Shown: in pieces, positions 1 to 5,442 of the stretch
Position numbering within the stretch: position 1 is the first letter of the stretch
How the letters are laid out: each line of letters starts with the position of its first letter
Source of the DNA: an uncultured Desulfobacterales bacterium
GTDB lineage: Bacteria; Desulfobacterota; Desulfobacteria; Desulfobacterales; UBA11574
Assembly: GCA_937925895.1 (NCBI GenBank)
Contig: CALANC010000311.1
Span: 1 to 13,317 of the forward strand
DNA: 13,317 nucleotides
Direction of reading: 5' to 3'
Notes under the pieces: generated by a model
The model's database searches: none
Told to the model about the DNA's origin: nothing
What the model saw: only the letters and a program-made list of their open reading frames with translations
Program-made: the position numbers and the translations under genes

Positions 1-659
1 CGGTCATGGGCGTTCATTTGACCGATGGTAGCAGGTTTTCCTGAACGCCTTACCTTTTCTGCCATCCGAACGGCAAGGCTTTGTAAGTTTTTTCGTCGAT
101 TTTCCAGGTAGTCTTCAACATCCACTTGGATACGCACCCGATTTTCTTGACCCTTATTGACAATCTTTTCAACTAGATACTGTATGGCCTCAAGAGTTTG
201 CCCATGTTTTCCTATAAGCACCGCAGGGTTTCCTCCTTTGACATTGCAAAGAATGCGATCCGGTTTTTCGTCTATTTCAATGGTCGCATCTGTGGTGATA
301 AAGTCGATGATGCGTTGAAGGGCATCTCGACCAATATGTTTAGCATCAGCAGATAATGTTTCTATTTCCCGTTCATCGTTAATGGTCGCCACATGCTGTT
401 CCGCATTTTTGGTATCCGGTTTGACAAACCTTTTCTTTTTCTGTCTTGTTTCTGAAGTATCCGTTGCCTCGGTAGGGATCGATTCGGGTAAAATAACCCG
501 AATTCGGGCTTTTTTTGTTCCCACAAGTCCAAAAATTCCGGTTGAGCCATATGAAATCACATCATGCTTGAGTTTTTCTTTTGGTATATTCAGTTCTTTA
601 CAGGCTTTTTTAACAGCCATTTCAACATTTTTATCTTCAAATTCCAAATTCGTTGACAT
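1..659 (-). CDS. jag: Jag/KhpB RNA-binding protein (3' end cut by window edge)
   Basis: Cytoplasmic RNA-binding protein of the Jag/KhpB family, which in other bacteria acts as an sRNA/mRNA-binding partner of KhpA and influences cell envelope and division. 219 complete codons are visible. The N-terminal Jag-N domain (about residues 1-52) contains a GSTGIFG-like turn. A charged linker follows, then a KH domain with the GKHG loop in VLIGKHGQTLEAIQ (about residues 144-160), then the start of an R3H domain (EDYLENRRKNL, later MNAHD). The conserved R3H Arg/His end lies beyond the left edge. The ATG at 659 has a strong GGAGG about 5 bases upstream. It starts 15 bases after the yidC stop, the usual yidC-jag order, so the two are very likely cotranscribed. 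The next gene in many relatives is mnmE, but that is outside the window. Family assignment is secure; the role in this organism is inferred. Confidence 0.93.
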   Translation of the reverse strand, partial: MSTNLEFEDKNVEMAVKKACKELNIPKEKLKHDVISYGSTGIFGLVGTKKARIRVILPESIPTEATDTSETRQKKKRFVKPDTKNAEQHVATINDEREIETLSADAKHIGRDALQRIIDFITTDATIEIDEKPDRILCNVKGGNPAVLIGKHGQTLEAIQYLVEKIVNKGQENRVRIQVDVEDYLENRRKNLQSLAVRMAEKVRRSGKPATIGQMNAHD

Positions 660-674
660 AAAAAACCTCCGTCA

Positions 675-2333
675 TTAAGCTTTTTTCTTTGAAATATAAT
701 ACTGTTGTGCAATAGAAAGGACATTGTTTATGAGCCAGTACAACACGAGTCCCGAAGAGAAATTAATAAAAACAAATGTAAAAACAATGGGCATAAACAT
801 CATCATTTTGGCCTGAGTAGGATCGCCCATTGGCGGGGACATTTTTTGTTGTACGAACATGGTCGCACCCATAATTATGGTTAAAACAGGAATTCCATAC
901 GGCGGCTGCATAAAGGGAATCGAAAAATCAAATCTTAGCAGACGATCTGGAGCGGACAAATCATTAATCCACAAGAAAAAAGGAGCGTGCCTTAACTCGA
1001 TAGCTTCATAAAGCATTCTGTAAAGCGCAAAGAACACCGGAATCTGGACAACCATAGGAAGGCATCCACCTGCGGGATTGACTTTGTAAGTTTTATACAA
1101 TCCCATCATCTCTTCATTCATCTTTTTTTTATCATCTTTATATTTTTCTCTGATCTCTGCAACCAATGGCTGAATTTTTTTCATCTCATTCATGGATTTA
1201 TAGCTTTTATTTCCAAGAGGCCACAGAATTATTTTTGTTAATATTGTCAGGATGATAATAGCGACACCATAGTTGGAAATAAAATGATCATACAAAAAAT
1301 CCATTATCCAGACAAAGGGCTTTGCAAGGAAATCAAACATGCCAAAATTGACCGATCTGCCAAGATCGAAACCTATTTCTTTCAAAACCTTCATGCTCTT
1401 TGGGCCAAAAAACAATCGGTATTTATAAGTCTGAAACGTCCCTGGATTAATTACGGTTACCGGCTGAACATACTCATTTTGTAGTATATGGTTTTCTGTA
1501 TTATAAAGCTTCATGCTGGCTTCTACCGCTTCTTCCGGTATAATGGCGGACATGAAATACCGATCTTGAACCGAAATCCATTTTATCAGTCCCGTATATA
1601 CGTTATTTTCTTTTATTTTTTTCAGCTTAATCTGTTCGAGGTCATTATTTATCAGTGCACTCGGTCCTTCAAAGCCAAAACTTCTTTTTGTTTCAACAAA
1701 TGATTTTACTAGCGACAGGGTGAGGTTGTCTTTGATGGTCAGATTAGAGTCGTTTTTGATTGTTATAGTAAGCCCGATCTCATAGGAATCAGGTGAAAAT
1801 AAAAACGTCTTGACAACTACGACGCCCTCTTGAGACGTCCAAGAAAAGGAGACTTCCTGGGGTTTATCAAGAATATCAACGGATTCGGTTCCAAGGTCAG
1901 CATTAAAAACGCCATCTTTAAGACCGGGCAAACTGTTATCAACCAGTCCTATTCGTAGGGTCCCATTAGGCAAGTCCGAAGAGATCATTTCCAGGAACGG
2001 TGAATCCGTATCTATTTTTTCCCGGTAATTTTTTAGAATAATACTTTCGAAAACAGCCCCATTTTCTGAAATTTTCAACGAATATAACGGCAGATTTACA
2101 GTAACTGTTTTAGCAGGCCGGCTTGGCTGAACAGGAACTTGATTTGGCATCAGTTTTTCAGCTACGATGTCTTTCTCTTTTTTTTCTAAATCCTGTTCTT
2201 CCTTTTTTTGCTGTTCTACTTGTTGAACCTGCTTGGGTTGCTCAACCTTCTTCTTGCTAACAAAGAAATAATCCCATAATAAAAACACAAGAAAAGAAAG
2301 CGCAATTGCACCAATTAATCGAATGTGATCCAT
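675..2333 (-). CDS. yidC: Membrane protein insertase YidC
   Basis: Inner-membrane insertase of the YidC/Oxa1/Alb3 family, 552 aa, which inserts and folds membrane proteins alone or with SecYEG. Residues 3-24 form the N-terminal anchor (HIRLIGAIALSFLVFLLWDYF). A Lys/Gln/Glu-rich stretch (about 28-60) leads into the large periplasmic beta domain (about 75-320) found in Gram-negative YidC. The conserved membrane core begins near residue 345 and includes the cytoplasmic hairpin (MNEMKKIQPLVAEIREKY), VNPAGGCLPMVVQIPVFFALYRML, and the final SSGLVLYWLINN helix. The groove position that is Arg in E. coli (R366) is Lys here (about 367, TKIILWPL), keeping the positive charge. An in-frame TTG at 2345 would add four residues, but GGAGAGG sits just upstream of the ATG at 2333 and overlaps that TTG, and the family normally starts M-D-x-x-R-L, so 2333 is chosen. 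jag follows after 15 bases; yidD lies upstream across an unusually long gap. Confidence 0.96.
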   Translation of the reverse strand: MDHIRLIGAIALSFLVFLLWDYFFVSKKKVEQPKQVQQVEQQKKEEQDLEKKEKDIVAEKLMPNQVPVQPSRPAKTVTVNLPLYSLKISENGAVFESIILKNYREKIDTDSPFLEMISSDLPNGTLRIGLVDNSLPGLKDGVFNADLGTESVDILDKPQEVSFSWTSQEGVVVVKTFLFSPDSYEIGLTITIKNDSNLTIKDNLTLSLVKSFVETKRSFGFEGPSALINNDLEQIKLKKIKENNVYTGLIKWISVQDRYFMSAIIPEEAVEASMKLYNTENHILQNEYVQPVTVINPGTFQTYKYRLFFGPKSMKVLKEIGFDLGRSVNFGMFDFLAKPFVWIMDFLYDHFISNYGVAIIILTILTKIILWPLGNKSYKSMNEMKKIQPLVAEIREKYKDDKKKMNEEMMGLYKTYKVNPAGGCLPMVVQIPVFFALYRMLYEAIELRHAPFFLWINDLSAPDRLLRFDFSIPFMQPPYGIPVLTIIMGATMFVQQKMSPPMGDPTQAKMMMFMPIVFTFVFINFSSGLVLYWLINNVLSIAQQYYISKKKA

Positions 2334-2601
2334 TATCCTCTCCAAATATCAAGACTAACCGTCTCTTAAACAGTAAAATACCTTTCCCAATCCATTCCGG
2401 ACAATTTGTTTTTTTTCCTTAGTAGGGCAAAATCTGTGGGTAATGTGCAGAAAGGAGCACAACCGCTCTGTTGAGAATCAATCGTCTCTGACAACGCCGG
2501 TTATGCTTGGCTTGCAGATTGTTGCGCTTTTAGAATTTAAACATATAAAATAGCGGGTTTTTTAGGCTAACATTCGTTCTGAAAAAATCTTTTTTAACTC
2601 T
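2334..2601. other. yidD-yidC intergenic gap without a supported gene
   Basis: This gap between the yidD stop and the yidC ATG is long for a gene pair that is often nearly contiguous. No open frame with a recognisable product was found on either strand, and no clear terminator: the A/T hairpin just after the yidD stop has no GC content. On the minus strand there is a TTACCCACA at 2443-2435, one base from the DnaA-box consensus TTATCCACA, but it is alone. No convincing -35/-10 pair was seen; a TTGTCA occurs on the minus strand near 2490 without a good -10. The sequence could be a long leader or the remains of a small insertion. Confidence 0.5.
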
Positions 2602-2829
2602 TTAGGGAACAGCATCAATTCCCCCTGAATTAAAGGGATGGCATTTTAAAATTCTTCTTAACGCAAGAGAAATTCCTTTAAGCAATCCATAGCGCACAAT
2701 TGCCTGATAGGCATAGTCAGAGCAGGTTGGATAAAAGCGGCATGCAGGAGCCAAAGCTGGTGACAAAATTAGTTGATATGCCCTTATAACATTCAACGTT
2801 ATTATCAGAATTATTCGATTAACAATCAC
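2602..2829 (-). CDS. yidD: Membrane protein insertion efficiency factor YidD
   Basis: Small (75 aa) protein of the YidD/DUF37 family, membrane-associated through an N-terminal amphipathic or hydrophobic helix, which assists YidC-dependent insertion in E. coli. The hallmark pattern is complete: CRFYPTCSDYAYQAI (about residues 30-44), then a Gly-rich helix, then LKCHPFNSGGIDAVP at the very C terminus with the family's conserved Cys and GG-x-D-x-VP ending. The start is a GTG at 2829, inside the last codons of rnpA, giving an 11-base overlap (TAA of rnpA at 2819-2821). This overlap is common in the rnpA-yidD pair and points to translational coupling. There is no in-frame ATG that would keep the family's N-terminal helix. 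Confidence 0.95.
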   Translation of the reverse strand: MIVNRIILIITLNVIRAYQLILSPALAPACRFYPTCSDYAYQAIVRYGLLKGISLALRRILKCHPFNSGGIDAVP

Positions 2830-3172
2830 AGCGCCTATCTATGCCTTTGAAAATGTTTTGCAGGGATAAAAAAGCCTCTGCCGATGTTAAGTTGGCGGCT
2901 TCTTTTTTTGATATTATGTTTATATCCCGGCAACCTGCTATTTTGTGCTTATTTAGCCGAAAATATTCCCGAGTAAATCGTTTAATCCTGTTGCGAGTTG
3001 TTGCATTGCCAACATTTCTCGTCACAGTAACGCCAAGGCGTGTTCTCTGAAACCGGCCTGGAGCAAAAATAGCTATAAAATTTTTGTTTTGAATTTTATC
3101 ACCGGTCTTTGCCAATCGTAGAAATTCAGAGCGTTTCAAAATTTTGTCCGCCTTGTTTAAAAAAAAGCGCAA
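2819..3172 (-). CDS. rnpA: Ribonuclease P protein component
   Basis: Protein subunit of RNase P, which binds the catalytic RNA and helps it process the 5' leader of pre-tRNA in the cytoplasm. At 117 aa it has the usual length. The N-terminal KADKILKRSEFLRLAKTG block and the signature RNR motif (RNVGNATTRNRIKRFTREYFR region, about residues 52-72) are clear, with the typical high Arg/Lys content. The start is a TTG at 3172. A TAA stop lies in frame three codons upstream (3179-3181), and there is no internal Met before the conserved block, so no ATG start is possible. An AAAGGG lies about 10 bases upstream as a weak ribosome binding site. rpmH ends 58 bases upstream and yidD overlaps the 3' end. 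Confidence 0.95.
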   Translation of the reverse strand: MRFFLNKADKILKRSEFLRLAKTGDKIQNKNFIAIFAPGRFQRTRLGVTVTRNVGNATTRNRIKRFTREYFRLNKHKIAGCRDINIISKKEAANLTSAEAFLSLQNIFKGIDRRCDC

Positions 3173-3230
3173 AAGATTTTACCCTTTGTAGCCACACATT
3201 TTTTTGTTTTTTGTATAAACCATTGCCCTT

Positions 3231-3365
3231 TCAAACCGTTAAACGGGTTCTGCCTTTAGCTCTTCTTCTATTAATAATCCTTCTGCCCTGTTTTGTTGAC
3301 ATTCTTTTTAAAAACCCGTGCTTTCTGGCACGTTTAATTCGGCTCGGTTGGTATGTTCGTTTCAT
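3231..3365 (-). CDS. rpmH: 50S ribosomal protein L34
   Basis: L34, 44 aa, a very basic protein of the large ribosomal subunit. Translation of the minus strand from the ATG at 3365 gives [19 protein letters not shown], then [20 protein letters not shown] and a final TRLTV before TGA at 3231-3233. This matches the family closely: MKRT-x-QPS at the start, HGF in the middle and RRRAKGR-x-RL at the end. It is only 135 bases long and easy to miss with a length cut-off. GAGG lies about 8 bases before the start. It stands in the canonical position directly upstream of rnpA, and a promoter candidate lies in the 105-base gap after rng, so it probably heads the rpmH-rnpA-yidD-yidC-jag transcript. Confidence 0.97.
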   Translation of the reverse strand: MKRTYQPSRIKRARKHGFLKRMSTKQGRRIINRRRAKGRTRLTV

Positions 3366-3409
3366 AAAAAAGCCCTCATTACTTTCTGGATTAGCAATTT
3401 AACCGGGTT

Positions 3410-3438
3410 AGGAGAGCACAAGCATTTAATAATGTCAA
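3410..3438 (-). promoter_or_regulatory. Candidate sigma-70 promoter for rpmH operon
   Basis: On the minus strand a perfect -35 hexamer TTGACA (3438-3433) is followed after 17 bases by TCTCCT (3415-3410), which matches TATAAT at three of six positions. The spacing is ideal and the location, between the rng stop and the rpmH start, is where an rpmH promoter is expected. The weak -10 makes this tentative. Confidence 0.45.
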
Positions 3439-3470
3439 GAAACAAAAAAGGTGGTGTTAACCAATTCTGT

Positions 3471-5012
3471 CTATTCTGTCAGAATTTCAAAAAGATTGAA
3501 CTCTTCCATATGAAGTTGCGTGTTGGGATATATGACGATTTGTTTTCCTATTATCTTTTCAAGGGCTATAATCAAATGGTTCTCTTCCCCGTGTAGAAGC
3601 TCTGCAATCTCGGGGTTTACCCTCAGCGAAACTTTTACACCCATCATATCACGGGACTCTCGCAGTATTTCTCTGTATATGTTGTAACAGATCGTTTGCT
3701 TTGAAGTCAGATAGCCTTCTCCTTCACAATAGAAGCACGGTTCACACAGTATTCCGGTAAGGGGTGTTCTGATCCGTTTTCGTGTCATCTGAATCAAGCC
3801 CATATCAGACATGGCAAGGACATGGGTTTTACTTCTGTCTTTTTTGAGAGCTTCTTTAAGCGCATTAAAAACTTTCTCTTGATTGGACTTTTTCTGCATA
3901 TCGATAAAATCAATGATAATAATTCCTCCTATATCACGCAGACGTATCTGATAGGCAATCTCTTTAACAGCCTCCAGGTTTGTCTTTGATATGGTTTCTT
4001 CCAGGTTGTGTTTTCCCACATAGCGGCCCGTATTCACATCTATTGCCACCAATGCTTCTGTCTGTTCGATAACAATGTAGCCGCCTGATTTAAGCCATAC
4101 CTTCTTTTTTAACGTGCGTGATATGTCTCCTTCTAAATTATACGCATCAAAAATCGGTTCTGTCCCACCATAGAGTTCAACCGAGTTTTTCAGGCTCGGC
4201 ATAAATGTATCGAGAAAAGAAAGAATTGCTTCATATCCTGACTGCGAGTCGATAACGAGTTTTTCCGCCTCGTGCATCAACAAATCTCGGACGGCACGAA
4301 GGCTTACAGAAAGCTCTTTGTGTAAAAGTGACGGCGCAGGTGCCGCCTGAAATTTTTTTTGTGTGTTTTTCCATAAATTGTTCAGAAAATCCATTTCATT
4401 GGCAAGCTTCTCTTTTTGAATACCTTCTCCCGCAGTTCTTACAATATAGCCAAAGTTGTCTTGGCGTAAGGATTGAACCATTTCCTTCAACCTTTTTCGT
4501 TCATCTTCATCTTCTATACGCCTCGAAATTCCGATATGATCGGATGTTGCCAGAAGAACCAAATAGCGCCCGGGCAGAGAGATATGCGTTGTTACACGCG
4601 CCCCTTTGGTGCCTAAAGGGGCTTTTGCCACATGAACCATTATCTCCTGACCTTCTGATAAAAGCTCCTCGATATTCCAGTCGCGATCTGCAAGGAGCGG
4701 TTCCCGGCCGTGAACGTTTGCTTCAGAAAGACTTTCATCAATCTCTTTTCTGTCAGTTATAAAACCATCAAATTCAAAATCATTGCCGCCAATTACATCA
4801 TTCACATAGAGAAAAGCGGCCTGCCTTAACCCGATATCGACAAAGGCTGCCTGCATGCCCGGCAAAACACGTTGCACCCGTCCCTTGTAAATGTTGCCCG
4901 CTACATCTGGAACATCTCCTCGTTCGATGAAAAGTTCTGCAATATCCCCATCCTCTAGAAGCGCCACCCTTGTTTCATGTTCAGTAACATTTATAACTAT
5001 TTGTTTATACAT
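3471..5012 (-). CDS. rng: Ribonuclease G (RNase E/G family)
   Basis: Endoribonuclease of the RNase E/G family, 513 aa, close to the usual RNase G length and without the long C-terminal scaffold of RNase E. Known roles in the family are 16S rRNA 5' maturation and mRNA decay. Domains: N-terminal S1-like fold (about 36-130, IYKGRVQRVLPGMQAAFVDIG and MVHVAKAPLGTKGARVT) with an acidic insertion around 75-115, a 5'-sensor/RNase H-like region, then the DNase I-like catalytic part. The two metal-binding aspartates are D325 (AIDVNTG) and D368 (DFIDM), spaced 43 residues apart as in E. coli RNase E (303/346). The zinc-link follows at LCEPCFYCEGEG (C423, C426, C429). The ATG at 5012 has AGGAAG about 12 bases upstream. 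The radical SAM gene upstream on the same strand is a frequent partner of rng, but a repeat element and a separate promoter candidate lie between them here. Confidence 0.95.
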   Translation of the reverse strand: MYKQIVINVTEHETRVALLEDGDIAELFIERGDVPDVAGNIYKGRVQRVLPGMQAAFVDIGLRQAAFLYVNDVIGGNDFEFDGFITDRKEIDESLSEANVHGREPLLADRDWNIEELLSEGQEIMVHVAKAPLGTKGARVTTHISLPGRYLVLLATSDHIGISRRIEDEDERKRLKEMVQSLRQDNFGYIVRTAGEGIQKEKLANEMDFLNNLWKNTQKKFQAAPAPSLLHKELSVSLRAVRDLLMHEAEKLVIDSQSGYEAILSFLDTFMPSLKNSVELYGGTEPIFDAYNLEGDISRTLKKKVWLKSGGYIVIEQTEALVAIDVNTGRYVGKHNLEETISKTNLEAVKEIAYQIRLRDIGGIIIIDFIDMQKKSNQEKVFNALKEALKKDRSKTHVLAMSDMGLIQMTRKRIRTPLTGILCEPCFYCEGEGYLTSKQTICYNIYREILRESRDMMGVKVSLRVNPEIAELLHGEENHLIIALEKIIGKQIVIYPNTQLHMEEFNLFEILTE

Positions 5013-5086
5013 TGTTCTTTACTTCCTGTTTCTAGATTGCGTGTCTCATTATTTAATCACGGCTGTCCGGTTTAAATTTAAAAAAA

Positions 5087-5095
5087 ATTATAACA
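5087..5095 (-). promoter_or_regulatory. Candidate extended -10 promoter for rng
   Basis: On the minus strand TGTTATAAT forms a perfect extended -10 (TGn plus TATAAT). There is no good -35 at 16-18 bases, which is acceptable for extended -10 promoters. Transcription would start near 5080 and give a leader of about 65-70 bases before the rng ATG at 5012. The surrounding DNA is very AT-rich, so a chance match is possible. Confidence 0.45.
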
Positions 5096-5224
5096 AATAG
5101 AAATCATATGAGATATAGTTGTTTTGGAACAAAACCGATTTGAATTAGCCTCTGTTTAAATACGACAACTTACCGCCCATTCGCTTCGCTCATTAGAGTC
5201 GCAGAGAACGCAGAGTTCTCTTTT

Positions 5225-5259
5225 TTATTGTTTTTCGTTGAGAGGACGAAAAACAATAA
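5225..5259. repeat. Hairpin A of the repeat element
   Basis: A perfect 14-bp inverted repeat (TTATTGTTTTTCGT, 5225-5238, with its complement at 5246-5259) around the loop TGAGAGG (5239-5245). The stem is AT-rich with a CG pair near the loop. Confidence 0.9.
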
Positions 5260-5312
5260 GAAGAATTCCCTGGGGGCATTTAGAACTAAAAATATCGCGT
5301 AGCGAATGATTT

Positions 5313-5347
5313 TTTTCTTTTGCTGTCCTCTCAACAGCAAAAGAAAA
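5313..5347. repeat. Hairpin B of the repeat element
   Basis: A perfect 14-bp inverted repeat (TTTTCTTTTGCTGT, 5313-5326, with its complement at 5334-5347) around the loop CCTCTCA (5327-5333). The loop is the exact reverse complement of the loop of hairpin A. Read on the opposite strand, hairpin B has the same loop as A but a stem differing at 6 of 14 positions, each difference compensated on the other side. Confidence 0.9.
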
Positions 5348-5442
5348 GCATCTTTCCTTTGCGTTCTCTGCGCCTCTGCGGTGAAGGAAAAAATGATGTC
5401 ACTCTCAAGTATCTTATGCACCTCAAAAAACAAAAAGAAGCT

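Larger units (their letters stand above)
5200..5372. repeat. Symmetric palindromic repeat element with two internal hairpins
   Basis: An intergenic element between the radical SAM gene and rng. Outer arms CGCAGAGAACGCAGAG (5200-5215) and its near-perfect inverse (5357-5372; 15 of 16 match) enclose two hairpins, at 5225-5259 and 5313-5347. Each hairpin has a 14-bp perfect stem and 7-nt loop, and each sits exactly 9 bases inside its outer arm. All parts are mirror-symmetric about position 5286. The middle (5260-5312) is not an inverted copy but contains TTTAGAACTAAA close to the centre. The outer arms, and the extra CGCCTCTGCGGTGAA beyond the right arm, resemble an interspersed repeat that I recall from many environmental bacterial genomes, where it is often mistranslated as short LCVLCASAV- or TAEAQRTQR-type peptides. 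A further inverted pair, CATTCGCT at 5178-5185 and AGCGAATG at 5301-5308, lies partly outside. Neither hairpin has a T-run, so simple terminator function is unlikely. Confidence 0.85.

Noticed and set aside
2435..2443. TTACCCACA as part of a replication origin.
   Set aside because: It is a single imperfect DnaA-box match without a cluster or an AT-rich unwinding region beside it; one match at this quality is expected by chance.
5225..5347. The two hairpins as rho-independent terminators of the radical SAM gene.
   Set aside because: The stems are AT-rich and, on the minus strand, are followed by A-rich rather than T-rich sequence, so they do not fit the terminator pattern.
5170..5433. An 87-residue open frame on the minus strand and 67-79-residue frames on the plus strand across the repeat element.
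   Set aside because: They are translations of the palindromic repeat (TAEAQRTQR and LCVLCASAV type peptides) and of its hairpins; open frames on both strands of an inverted repeat are expected and do not indicate genes.
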